Source: an uncultured Eubacteriales bacterium (GTDB lineage Bacteria; Bacillota; Clostridia; Lachnospirales; CAG-274). From it: a DNA stretch of 20,969 nt. The position numbers and the translations under genes were made by a program. Shown one piece after another: positions 1 through 7,019 of this stretch. Below the pieces are notes generated by a model that was not told where the DNA came from, did no database searches, and was given only the letters and a program-made list of their open reading frames with translations. The number at the start of each line of letters is the position of its first letter. Position 1 is the first letter of the stretch. Location of the stretch: positions 1 to 20,969 of the forward strand of contig CAJKOJ010000034.1 in the NCBI GenBank assembly GCA_905201505.1, given 5' to 3'.

Positions 1-78
1 ATGAGCAGTATGATATCTACAGCAAGCATGCAGGCAAATAAAATCCAAATGAAAACAGGATATTCATTGGTATATAAC

Positions 79-118
79 ATAATAAAAATAAAAAAAGCAA
101 CTGTTACCAGTTGCTTTT
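79..118 (-). terminator. Rho-independent terminator after the yabQ-divIC gene
   Basis: An 11-bp perfect stem (arms 93-103 and 108-118) with a 4-base loop is followed, reading the minus strand, by a long T-rich run (positions 92 down to 79). It lies about 25 bases past the stop of the yabQ-divIC fusion and ends the minus-strand cluster. On the plus strand the T run is only four bases, so it would work less well in that direction. Confidence 0.85.
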
Positions 119-140
119 ATAGATTATAATTGTTAATTTT

Positions 141-1028
141 TTATTCAACTCTTGTGCTTACGCTATTATCAAAAGTATCAGGTGAATTTGCTTTTGACGC
201 AGAACGCCTGATTGAATTAAGCAGCTTTTTTCCTTCTTCAGAATTGGAATTTATGTATACAAGTTCAGAAGGATAAACCATATTAAGTTTTTCTCTTGCA
301 ACTTTTTCAATGAATTCAGGACTGTCCTGGTTTTCATATTGTTTTGTAAGAGCGGCACTTTCAGCCTTTGCTTCTGCAATTTGAACTTCAATTTCCTGTT
401 TTGCGGTGTTAAGCTGAAGATGGACTATATACTGATAACATAATGCTGCTGCAAATATACATATCATTATAATCATAATAAGAGCCCACAATATATTTAT
501 TTTTGAACCTTTTTTCTTTACGGTAACTGCAGCCAATTTCTTCACTCCCAAAAAATGCTTTCCCTTATGATACATAGTAATTTTCTCATATTTTACATAT
601 TTTTTCAAGTGTTTTTTCAAAAAAAATACCAAACTACATAAAATTTTATTAATTGGATATAAAACAAGCCTTATTGGGGTAAGGATTATGTCAAAAATTA
701 ATAGTATAAGTTTTTTTATAAGTTTAAACAGAGGATACATCAGCCTGTCCATAACCTGCTTAATACCTGCATAGTAAATTATCATTCCAAGTGATAAGCC
801 AAGCAGTGAAAATGGGCGTACTTCACCACTATTGAGTTTAAGCATAAGAAGAAAAAGAGCAAGGGAGAGAATAAACCAATATAAAAGGTCTATGATGCCT
901 TTCAATATTTTGTTAAGTCCTGTTGTTTTGGAAAATATGTAAAACACATGATATAAAAAGGCAGACAAAAGCCCCATACATATTGTCAGCATAAACAGTT
1001 TACACTGATAGGTAAATGACAGTATCAT
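141..1028 (-). CDS. yabQ: YabQ-DivIC fusion: spore cortex protein YabQ joined to septum protein DivIC/FtsB
   Basis: This is one 295-residue frame with two recognisable halves. Residues 1-140 are YabQ-like: several membrane segments (about 12-30, 45-64, 71-88, 104-135) and the usual place directly after yabP. In Bacillus YabQ is needed for spore cortex formation. Residues 150-295 look like DivIC: a basic stretch, one membrane span (about 178-200), a coiled coil (about 205-232), then the family motif FIEKVAREKLNMVYPSELVY (239-258). DivIC partners FtsL and DivIB in the division septum. In Bacillus yabQ and divIC are adjacent separate genes; here no stop separates them. The ATG start at 1028 overlaps the yabP stop by four bases. 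An internal ATG at 575 (Met152), with a weak GAG nine bases upstream, could give a free DivIC. Both identities come from pattern and context; whether the fused protein is made whole or processed is unknown. Confidence 0.85.
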   Translation of the reverse strand: MILSFTYQCKLFMLTICMGLLSAFLYHVFYIFSKTTGLNKILKGIIDLLYWFILSLALFLLMLKLNSGEVRPFSLLGLSLGMIIYYAGIKQVMDRLMYPLFKLIKKLILLIFDIILTPIRLVLYPINKILCSLVFFLKKHLKKYVKYEKITMYHKGKHFLGVKKLAAVTVKKKGSKINILWALIMIIMICIFAAALCYQYIVHLQLNTAKQEIEVQIAEAKAESAALTKQYENQDSPEFIEKVAREKLNMVYPSELVYINSNSEEGKKLLNSIRRSASKANSPDTFDNSVSTRVE

Positions 1029-1288
1029 TTAAAAAGCTTCCTGAAAAAGCCGCCTTTTGAGCCTGTATCGTTGTCGTAGGTAAGGCTTGATATGTTACCG
1101 TCAGCAATAAGCAGCCCCTTATTTTGGTCAAAGCTTGTAATATGCAGGTTATATCCTCTGATAATTAATGCACTGTCTTCTGTATGTGCAAAAATATTTT
1201 CATCATCATAGCTTAAAATATCACTTACACCTGTAACTGTGAGTTTTTCTCTGTTGTCAAGGGTTATTGTATGCCTGTTGTCTTCCAT
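1025..1288 (-). CDS. yabP: Sporulation protein YabP
   Basis: The 87-residue product fits YabP in size and pattern: an early ITLDNREKLTVTGV strand, an internal DDENI turn, and a beta-rich middle (IIRGYNLHITSF) without membrane spans. YabP belongs to the YabP/YqfC family of spore-coat and cortex assembly proteins and is made in the mother cell during sporulation. The start has a strong site (AAGGGGG, eight bases upstream). The stop overlaps the start of the yabQ-divIC gene (ATGA), so the two are translationally coupled. A sigma-E-like promoter lies directly upstream (1317-1345). The basic, Phe-rich tail (GGFFRKLFK) may touch the membrane; that is inference. Confidence 0.88.
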   Translation of the reverse strand: MEDNRHTITLDNREKLTVTGVSDILSYDDENIFAHTEDSALIIRGYNLHITSFDQNKGLLIADGNISSLTYDNDTGSKGGFFRKLFK

Positions 1289-1316
1289 GTTATGTCCCCC
1301 TTAAATAATACATTTA

Positions 1317-1345
1317 AATATATGCGGGGTTAAAGTGCTTTATAC
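1317..1345 (-). promoter_or_regulatory. Sigma-E-like promoter for yabP and yabQ-divIC
   Basis: Read on the minus strand, GTATAAA (1345-1339), a 14-base spacer and CATATATT (1324-1317) match the sigma-E pattern (KMATAWW, 14 bases, CATACANT) at all but one base in each box. Transcription would start near 1309, about 20 bases before the yabP ATG and just upstream of its ribosome site. The -35 box lies downstream of the rqcP stop codon region. In Bacillus yabP-yabQ are transcribed by sigma-E RNA polymerase, which supports the call. Confidence 0.6.
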
Positions 1346-1569
1346 ATTTCCTGAGCGTTTTCTTTTCGTATTACCTCTTGAGTAGATAAAACTTCATATT
1401 TGGCTTTGTTTGTGCCAAAGGTTATTTCAATAATGTCGCCGATTTTAACATCAAGACCTGCTTTTGCTGTTTTGCCGTTTACAATTACTCTGCCGGCGTC
1501 ACAGGCTTCATTTGCAACAGTTCTTCTTTTTATTATTCTTGATACTTTTAAGTATTTATCCAATCTCAT
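1330..1569 (-). CDS. rqcP: S4-domain RNA-binding protein RqcP (YabO)
   Basis: A 79-residue protein made of a single S4 domain: it begins MRLDKYLKVSRIIKRR and has the typical VIVNGKTAK turn and KIGDIIEI strand. RqcP binds stalled 50S subunits and helps RqcH add alanine tails in ribosome-associated quality control. The length and its place between mazG-hup and yabP match Bacillus YabO. The start has an AGAGAGG site. A terminator lies just upstream (1606-1628) after hup, so expression needs read-through or a promoter I could not identify. Hsp15-type S4 proteins are related, but context favours RqcP. Confidence 0.9.
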   Translation of the reverse strand: MRLDKYLKVSRIIKRRTVANEACDAGRVIVNGKTAKAGLDVKIGDIIEITFGTNKAKYEVLSTQEVIRKENAQEMYKAL

Positions 1570-1590
1570 ATACTTTACCTCTCTTAAATA

Positions 1591-1628
1591 TAAAATAATA
1601 AAAAAACGCGGACTTACAAAGCCCGCGT
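1591..1628 (-). terminator. Rho-independent terminator after hup
   Basis: A 10-bp stem (arms 1606-1615 and 1621-1628 plus two neighbouring bases) contains one G-U pair and is GC-rich (CGCGG). On the minus strand it is followed by seven T residues and further T-rich sequence. It lies 17 bases past the hup stop and before rqcP, so the abundant hup message can end here while a fraction reads through. Confidence 0.85.
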
Positions 1629-1644
1629 TTAGTTTAGTAATTTC

Positions 1645-1920
1645 TTACTTATTTACAGCATCCTTGAAAGCCTTACCAACCTTAAATCTAGGAGCCTTAG
1701 AAGCAGCGATTTCCATTTTTTCACCTGTTCTTGGGTTTACACCTGTACGAGATTCTCTTTCCTTAACATCGAAGGTACCAAATCCAACTAATCTTACATC
1801 TCCGCCATTTACTAATTCTTCAGTAACAGTTTCGATGAAAGCCTTTAAAGCCTTCTCTGCTTCTGCCTTCTTTAAGCCAGCCTTCTCAGCCATCTTTGTT
1901 GCTAATTCTGATTTGTTCAT
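1645..1920 (-). CDS. hup: DNA-binding protein HU
   Basis: This 91-residue protein is a full-length HU. It has an N-terminal helical dimer part (MNKSELATKMAEKAGL), the GFGTF turn, the RTGVNPRTGEKMEI beta arm that grips DNA, and a helical end. HU is the main nucleoid-bending protein. A start 24 bases further upstream is possible in frame, but AAAGGAGGAAATTTCA directly precedes the ATG at 1920, so that start is preferred. It sits 20 bases after mazG and ahead of a strong terminator. hup in this position is a Clostridia-type arrangement; Bacillus has no hup between mazG (yabN) and yabO. Confidence 0.95.
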   Translation of the reverse strand: MNKSELATKMAEKAGLKKAEAEKALKAFIETVTEELVNGGDVRLVGFGTFDVKERESRTGVNPRTGEKMEIAASKAPRFKVGKAFKDAVNK

Positions 1921-1940
1921 TGAAATTTCCTCCTTTAATT

Positions 1941-2696
1941 TCATTCTGCCTCAGTATCCTCGGAATCCGTATCCTCGAAGGTTCCTCCAACGGTTACTTT
2001 GGCATTTTCAATGTCTTCAAGTTTATTTATATACGTTTCTAAGGCATTTGTCAAGGAAAATTCAGCATTTATTTGTAAAAAATGAGAAATTTTTGATAAA
2101 TTTATTAAAAATCTGCCAATATATTCCATTTTTTCCACATTATCCATATATTTTGCCTTTTCAAGTATTGAAGATAAGCTATGGTTTTCCTTAAGTAAAT
2201 TCTCAAAATTTAAACAGTCAACTTTTGTTTTTTCTGCTTTGGAAATTGTTTTTTCTGCTCTCATAAGTGCCGGCAGGGAACGTGGTACGCTTTTAATTAT
2301 TTCTATATTACTTTTATATCCCTTTTCCTGCTTTTTTATGCTTTCCCATTTTTCATTAATTTTATTTTCATCTGTTTTTTCTGAGTTAAGAAAGACGTGA
2401 GGGTGTCTAGAAATCATTTTTTTTGTTATTCCGTCTACAACATCATCAAATAAAAACATATTTTCTTTTTCTGCAAGTTCGCTGTGAAATATTACTTGAA
2501 AAAGTACATCGCCAAGTTCTTCACATAAATTGTTATTGTCTTTGTTATCTATTGCATCAATTACTTCATAGGTTTCTTCAATAAAATATTTTTTCAGGCT
2601 TTCGTGAGTTTGTGCCTTGTCCCACGGACATCCGTTGTCGCCTAAAAGTTTCTTCATAACTGTTTGCAAATCATCTATAGTATATTTTTTATCCAT
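1941..2696 (-). CDS. mazG: MazG nucleoside triphosphate pyrophosphohydrolase
   Basis: MazG hydrolyses NTPs and dNTPs to monophosphates and pyrophosphate, clearing aberrant nucleotides. The 251-residue product shows the N-terminal CPWDKAQTHESL signature (23-34), the metal-binding EExxE (40-44) and EELGD (59-63) helices, and RHPHVF (97-102). A second, weaker MazG-like half follows, with an acidic tail. It lacks the SAM-methyltransferase domain that is fused to MazG in Bacillus YabN, so it is the stand-alone form. The start is preceded by AGAGG. It is the first gene of the minus-strand cluster and lies 20 bases from hup. Confidence 0.92.
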   Translation of the reverse strand: MDKKYTIDDLQTVMKKLLGDNGCPWDKAQTHESLKKYFIEETYEVIDAIDNKDNNNLCEELGDVLFQVIFHSELAEKENMFLFDDVVDGITKKMISRHPHVFLNSEKTDENKINEKWESIKKQEKGYKSNIEIIKSVPRSLPALMRAEKTISKAEKTKVDCLNFENLLKENHSLSSILEKAKYMDNVEKMEYIGRFLINLSKISHFLQINAEFSLTNALETYINKLEDIENAKVTVGGTFEDTDSEDTEAE

Positions 2697-2723
2697 TTTA
2701 TACCTCTCATTTGTTTTTATATT

Positions 2724-2752
2724 AGTATCTCACTTTTAATATTTTATTTCAA
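2724..2752 (-). promoter_or_regulatory. Possible sigma-A promoter for mazG
   Basis: On the minus strand TTGAAA (2752-2747), a 17-base spacer and GATACT (2729-2724) with an upstream TGn element form a fair vegetative promoter. It lies about 28 bases before the mazG start. Confidence 0.5.
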
Positions 2753-2787
2753 GTTTTTTAGTAATAATTTTTTAAGGATTAATATTC

Positions 2788-2816
2788 TTTACATATTATA
2801 AATTTGGTGATAAAAT
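2788..2816 (+). promoter_or_regulatory. Sigma-A promoter for the zinc-ribbon protein gene
   Basis: TTTACA (2788-2793), a 17-base spacer and TAAAAT (2811-2816) each match five of six consensus bases. The start of transcription would be near 2823, about 40 bases before the ATG. Confidence 0.6.
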
Positions 2817-2861
2817 AATTTGGATAAATGGTTTGTCTTAATTTGTTAAAGGAGTGGTTTT

Positions 2862-3287
2862 ATGTATTGTATGCATTGTGGTAAGCAAATTGCAGATAAT
2901 TCAAGATATTGTAAGTACTGCGGAAAACTTGTTGCAGAGGATGAAATAAGAACGGTAAAAAGCGGCAATGAGGAAGATATAAATATAGAGTTATATGGAC
3001 AGGCAAACAACGAAATTGCAGGGGTAACAGAGCCTGAATTAACTTCTGATGATGAAATACCAGAGGAAAAAATCGAAACGTCTGCTGTTAAGAAAGAAAA
3101 AGCAGATTTTGTTGATATGATTTTAGACAAGGCTTCAAGCAAAAATAATGATGATGAAGTTATTGAAGATTTCTTTTTTGCTCATGTTTCAAAGAAAAAG
3201 AAAATAGCATTGTTTATGCTGGCTGTATTTGTAACGGCAATAATTGCGGCAATGGTATTTGCGGCGTTTTTTCCTAATTTAATTTAG
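2862..3287 (+). CDS. Small zinc-ribbon protein with a C-terminal membrane anchor, function unknown
   Basis: The 141-residue product begins with a zinc ribbon: CMHC at 3-6 and CKYC at 17-20 give four cysteines that should bind one zinc. A charged, Glu/Asp-rich linker (about 28-105) with no predicted fold follows, then KKKK and one membrane span (about 114-137) ending at the C terminus. The positive-inside rule puts the zinc ribbon in the cytoplasm. AAAGGAG lies seven bases before the ATG. Such zinc-ribbon plus single-span proteins are common in Clostridia and mostly uncharacterised. It forms its own unit, with a promoter upstream and a shared terminator against rpmB. Confidence 0.85.
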   Translation: MYCMHCGKQIADNSRYCKYCGKLVAEDEIRTVKSGNEEDINIELYGQANNEIAGVTEPELTSDDEIPEEKIETSAVKKEKADFVDMILDKASSKNNDDEVIEDFFFAHVSKKKKIALFMLAVFVTAIIAAMVFAAFFPNLI

Positions 3288-3334
3288 CCAATATTGAAAA
3301 TAACGGAATTTAATTTATAATTGTATAATACAAA

Positions 3335-3368
3335 TAAAAAAACTCTCGTCACACCGAGAGCTTTTTTA
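3335..3368. terminator. Bidirectional terminator between the zinc-ribbon gene and rpmB
   Basis: CTCTCG (3343-3348) and CGAGAG (3355-3360) form a stem with a 6-base loop. It is flanked by seven A on the left and six T on the right, so it serves both converging genes. Confidence 0.8.
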
Positions 3369-3401
3369 TATTGAGTATAAAGATTAATTATTTAATTTTA
3401 A

Positions 3402-3617
3402 TTAGATTGCACGAGTAATTGTACCCTTGTGCATACCAGTTCTTAAACATCTTGTACAAATGTTAATAGACTTAACATTACCATTATCTTCAACAATCTT
3501 AATCTTCTTAATGTTTGACTTCCAAGTCTTGTTAGCTCTTCTTGAAACCTGACTACGGTTAATACTGATTCTGTGACCTGTCTGTCTAGTCTTCTCACAA
3601 ATTTCACACTTTGCCAT
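3402..3617 (-). CDS. rpmB: Large ribosomal subunit protein bL28, zinc-binding form
   Basis: The 71-residue protein carries the bL28 pattern (GHRISINRSQVSRRANKTWK, then an INICTRCLRTGMHKG end). Two cysteine pairs, C4/C7 and C54/C57, make it the zinc-binding (C+) form. Many bacteria have a C- form lacking these cysteines, which is linked to zinc economy. A near-perfect AAGGAGGTG precedes the start, as expected for a highly made ribosomal protein. It is transcribed alone, diverging from recG, with a sigma-A promoter at 3655-3683. Confidence 0.95.
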   Translation of the reverse strand: MAKCEICEKTRQTGHRISINRSQVSRRANKTWKSNIKKIKIVEDNGNVKSINICTRCLRTGMHKGTITRAI

Positions 3618-3654
3618 TGATTACACCTCCTTAGTCAATTACTCATCGTTATTT

Positions 3655-3683
3655 ATTCTATCAGAAAAGTATTATAAATGCAA
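3655..3683 (-). promoter_or_regulatory. Sigma-A promoter for rpmB
   Basis: On the minus strand TTGCAT (3683-3678), a 17-base spacer and TAGAAT (3660-3655) with an extended TGA before the -10 box lie about 38 bases before the rpmB start. Confidence 0.7.
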
Positions 3684-3730
3684 GAAAAATTTTTGGAAAA
3701 TTTGAAATTTATTCAATAAGACTAAAAATA

Positions 3731-3759
3731 TTGATAAAAAATGCTGAATGGTGTATACT
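3731..3759 (+). promoter_or_regulatory. Sigma-A promoter for recG
   Basis: TTGATA (3731-3736), a 17-base spacer and TATACT (3754-3759), with a TG one base before the -10 box. Transcription would begin near 3766, about 50 bases before recG. Confidence 0.7.
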
Positions 3760-3817
3760 CTTTATAAGTAAAAAAAGATATTAATGAAAATCATATATAT
3801 GTATCAGAGGGTGAAAG

Positions 3818-5869
3818 ATGAAACCAAGTGAGAGCATTGAGACAGTCAGAAATATAGGAAAGACAAGGGCTGAACAGCTTAATAAGCTGGGCATTGAGAG
3901 TGTTGAGGATTTAATTGAATATTATCCAAGGGATTATGAAGACAGAAGCCGGTTTGTTCCTGTAAGTGATATTGAAGCCGGTAAAATGAATACTGTCAGA
4001 GGAAGAATTGCTTCACCTCCTTCTGCTAAAAGAATAAAAAATATGACTATTGTAAATGTAAGAATTACAGACAGCAGCGGAAGTATTGAGTGCGTATGGT
4101 TTAATCAGCCGTATATTAAAAATCAGCTTACGCTAGGGAGAGAATACAGCTTTACCGGAAAGGTAACAGAAAAGTTTGGCAGAATTCAGATGGAATCACC
4201 AGACTATGAACCTGTGTCTGGAGATAGTCTTAATACAGGCAGAATAGTGCCTGTGTACACTGTGCCTAAAAAGATGTCTCAGAAGATAATAAGAGGATGT
4301 ATAAAAGATGCTATGGATTCTGTGGATGGAACCCTTGAAGAATATATGCCTGAATCTATAATAGAAAAAAATAATTTGTGCAGCAGAGAATTTGCAGTAA
4401 GGAATATTCATTTTCCTGAAAGTGACAGTGCTTTTTTTAAAGCAAGAAGAAGGCTTGTATTTGATGAACTGCTTTTTTTGCAGCTTCATTTGCTTGAACT
4501 CAAAGGAAATGTATGCAGTAAAAAAAGTAATGTTATTATAAAGGATTATGATGACTTGTGTATTAGAAAGCAGCTTGGTTTTAATCTTACAGACGCACAG
4601 GAAAAGGTACTTGAGGAGATAAAGTCAGATTATAAAAGCGGCTTTGTTATGAACAGACTTATACAGGGGGATGTTGGCTCAGGTAAGACTGCCCTTGCAA
4701 TGATAGCAGCATATATTGCGGTTAAAAACGGATACCAGGCTGTTCTTATGGCACCTACAGATGTACTTGCAAATCAGCATTATAAGAGCTTTTGTGAAAT
4801 TTTTGAACCATTGGGAATTAAATGTGAACTTCTTACAAGCGGATTGAAGAAAAGAGAAAAAAACTCAGCTTATGACAATATCGTAACAGGATATGCAAAA
4901 ATTATAATAGGAACCCATGCTCTTATACAGGATAAGGTTGTATATAATAATCTTGGTCTGGTAATTACTGATGAACAGCACCGTTTTGGCGTCCGTCAAA
5001 GAGAAATGCTTGCAGATAAGGGTGATGAACCTCACGTGCTTGTAATGACTGCAACACCTATACCGAGAACTTTGGCTCTTATCCTATACGGAGATTTGGA
5101 TATTTCAATTATAGACAAGCTTCCTCCCGGAAGAAAAAAGGTGGATACATTTGCTGTAAACCATAGTTATTACCAAAGGCTTTATGCCTTTGTGAAAAAA
5201 GAAGCGGCAAAGGGACGACAAGCTTATATTATATGTCCTATGATTGAAGAAAATGATAAAATGGAACTCAGAGCTGTAATAAGCTATACGGAAGAGCTTG
5301 AAAGAAATATTTTTCCTGAACTCAGGGTATGCTGTATACATGGCAAAATGAAAAATGATGAAAAGCAAAGAATAATGAATGAGTTTGCTGAAGGAAATAT
5401 TGATGTGTTGGTTTCAACTACAGTTATAGAAGTTGGAATTAATGTGCCAAATGCTTCTCTTATGATAATAGAAAATGCGGAAAGATTCGGGCTGTCAGCT
5501 CTTCATCAGCTGAGAGGAAGAGTTGGAAGAGGCAGTGAAAAAAGCTATTGTGTCCTTGTAAGCGATGCTAAAAACAAAACGGCAAAAGAAAGACTTGAAA
5601 TTATGTGTAAAACAAATGATGGTTTTGTTATATCTGAAAAGGATTTAACATTGAGAGGTCCGGGGGACTTCTTTGGAACAAGGCAGCATGGTCTGCCAGA
5701 AATGAAAATTGCCAATTTATACAAAGATGTAAATATACTAAAAGAGGTGCAAAAAACGGCAATTGAACTTTATAATAGTGACAGAGAATTGAAATCTGTA
5801 GAAAATTCACTATTAAAAGCAAAGATTTTTGATATATTTACAACAAAAATTAAAAAAATTTGCTTATAA
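3818..5869 (+). CDS. recG: ATP-dependent DNA helicase RecG
   Basis: RecG remodels stalled replication forks and branch-migrates Holliday junctions. The 683 residues match the family length. The N-terminal wedge domain with OB fold covers about 1-160 (an early helix-hairpin-helix-like VRNIGKTRAEQLNKLGI, then YYPRDYEDRS). Helicase motor 1 has Walker A GDVGSGKT (284-291), the DEQH Walker B (385-388) and MTATPIPRTL. Motor 2 has STTVIEVGINVPNA and the QLRGRVGRG motif VI, then the RecG tail (LRGPGDFFGTRQHG). The start is supported by AGAGGGTGAAAG upstream. It diverges from rpmB and is followed, after a 69-base gap with a promoter-like element, by rsmD. Confidence 0.97.
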   Translation: MKPSESIETVRNIGKTRAEQLNKLGIESVEDLIEYYPRDYEDRSRFVPVSDIEAGKMNTVRGRIASPPSAKRIKNMTIVNVRITDSSGSIECVWFNQPYIKNQLTLGREYSFTGKVTEKFGRIQMESPDYEPVSGDSLNTGRIVPVYTVPKKMSQKIIRGCIKDAMDSVDGTLEEYMPESIIEKNNLCSREFAVRNIHFPESDSAFFKARRRLVFDELLFLQLHLLELKGNVCSKKSNVIIKDYDDLCIRKQLGFNLTDAQEKVLEEIKSDYKSGFVMNRLIQGDVGSGKTALAMIAAYIAVKNGYQAVLMAPTDVLANQHYKSFCEIFEPLGIKCELLTSGLKKREKNSAYDNIVTGYAKIIIGTHALIQDKVVYNNLGLVITDEQHRFGVRQREMLADKGDEPHVLVMTATPIPRTLALILYGDLDISIIDKLPPGRKKVDTFAVNHSYYQRLYAFVKKEAAKGRQAYIICPMIEENDKMELRAVISYTEELERNIFPELRVCCIHGKMKNDEKQRIMNEFAEGNIDVLVSTTVIEVGINVPNASLMIIENAERFGLSALHQLRGRVGRGSEKSYCVLVSDAKNKTAKERLEIMCKTNDGFVISEKDLTLRGPGDFFGTRQHGLPEMKIANLYKDVNILKEVQKTAIELYNSDRELKSVENSLLKAKIFDIFTTKIKKICL

Positions 5870-5881
5870 TGAAATAAACTG

Positions 5882-5910
5882 TTTACTTAATTGAAATTTT
5901 TTTGTATAAT
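5882..5910 (+). promoter_or_regulatory. Possible sigma-A promoter for rsmD-coaD
   Basis: TTTACT (5882-5887), a 17-base spacer and a perfect TATAAT (5905-5910). It lies in the recG-rsmD gap, 29 bases before the chosen rsmD start, so rsmD, coaD and the next gene could be transcribed apart from recG. Confidence 0.5.
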
Positions 5911-5938
5911 AGACATATATGTAAAGGTGGAGAACTAT

Positions 5939-6493
5939 ATGAGAGTAATATCAGGTTCTGCAAGAGGGCATAAACTAAAAGCTCCGGAAGGTCTTACAAC
6001 ACGGCCTACAACAGACAGAATAAAGGAATCTCTTTTTAACATTATTGCTGCAGATATGTATGAATGCAGGTTTCTGGATTTGTTTAGCGGAAGCGGTGCG
6101 ATGGGTATTGAGGCCTTGTCAAGAGGCGCAAAAAAGGCTGTTTTTGTTGATAAAGATAGAAAAAGTGTTTCTGTAATAAGAGATAATCTAAAAGCGACAA
6201 AACTTGAAGAAAGAGCTATGGTTTTAAATTGTGATACAGCCTTGGCTATTGCAAAGCTTGGAACACTTGGAGAAAAATTTGATATTATATTTATGGACCC
6301 TCCATATAACAAAGGTTTTATTGAAAGTACCCTTACATACATTGTTAAGGAAAATATACTTGCTGATGACGGCTATATTATTGCAGAGCAGTCACAGGGA
6401 GATGAAATACCAATGATTCCTGAGCTTGATGTTATAAGAGTGAAGGACTATAAAATAACTAAAATGACTTTTCTGTCAAAAGCAGAAAAGTAA
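5939..6493 (+). CDS. rsmD: 16S rRNA (guanine966-N2)-methyltransferase RsmD
   Basis: RsmD methylates G966 of 16S rRNA using S-adenosylmethionine. The 184 residues start MRVISGSARGHKLKAP, a family hallmark. The SAM-binding DLFSGSGAMGIEAL lies at 47-60 and the catalytic DPPY at 120-123. The frame stays open to a TTG at 5891, but AAAGGTGGAG lies just before the ATG at 5939 and the homologous N terminus starts there. coaD follows after 14 bases. In Bacillus the same pair is ylbH-ylbI. Confidence 0.95.
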   Translation: MRVISGSARGHKLKAPEGLTTRPTTDRIKESLFNIIAADMYECRFLDLFSGSGAMGIEALSRGAKKAVFVDKDRKSVSVIRDNLKATKLEERAMVLNCDTALAIAKLGTLGEKFDIIFMDPPYNKGFIESTLTYIVKENILADDGYIIAEQSQGDEIPMIPELDVIRVKDYKITKMTFLSKAEK

Positions 6494-6507
6494 TTGGGGG
6501 ATTAAAT

Positions 6508-7002
6508 ATGCATATTGCTGTATATCCTGGCAGCTTTGATCCGACCACAAACGGTCATTTGGATATAATAAAAAGGGCAGCAAGGCTTTGTGATAAGCTT
6601 ATTGTTGCTGTACTTGAAAACCCGGCTAAAAAGCCAATGTTTACTGTTGAAGAAAGAGTAGCCCATTTAAAAATTATACTTAAAGATTGTGAAAATGTAG
6701 AGGTACAGGCTTTCTCAGGACTTTTAGTTGATTTTGCTAAAAGTGTAGGTTCTAATATTGTTGTGAGAGGACTTAGAGGTGTAACTGATTTTTCTTATGA
6801 ATTTCAAATGGCACTGACAAATCGTTCTTTAGACAGTGAACTTGAGACACTTTTTATTTCTGCTGATACACAATATTTATTCTTTAGCTCAAGTCAGGTT
6901 AAGGAAATTGCTTTATTCGGCGGAAATATTGATAATATGGTGCCTCAGATTATTAAAGATGAAATAAATAAAAAATTAAATGAAAATAAAAAGTGTGATT
7001 AG
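6508..7002 (+). CDS. coaD: Phosphopantetheine adenylyltransferase CoaD
   Basis: CoaD transfers AMP from ATP to 4'-phosphopantetheine, the penultimate step of coenzyme A synthesis. The 164-residue product has the nucleotidyltransferase motifs: GSFDP (8-12), T14-N-G-H17 for ATP binding, VVRGLRG (86-91) and the SSSQVKE end motif (127-133). Length is normal for the family. GGGGG sits seven bases before the ATG. It is in an operon-like run with rsmD upstream and a coiled-coil gene 17 bases downstream. Confidence 0.96.
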   Translation: MHIAVYPGSFDPTTNGHLDIIKRAARLCDKLIVAVLENPAKKPMFTVEERVAHLKIILKDCENVEVQAFSGLLVDFAKSVGSNIVVRGLRGVTDFSYEFQMALTNRSLDSELETLFISADTQYLFFSSSQVKEIALFGGNIDNMVPQIIKDEINKKLNENKKCD

Positions 7003-7019
7003 TTTTAGGAGGAATTGAA

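Noticed and set aside
1..80. Possible gene pieces at the left edge: a minus-strand frame reading MLYTNEYPVFIWILF from about 80, and a plus-strand tail EQYDIYSKHAGK ending at 41
   Set aside because: The minus frame starts about 12 bases after a terminator without a ribosome site; the plus tail is only 12 codons. Neither can be supported without the neighbouring sequence.
1400..2194. 264-residue plus-strand frame opposite rqcP, hup and mazG
   Set aside because: It is the shadow of three recognised minus-strand genes, has no ribosome site and shows no family pattern.
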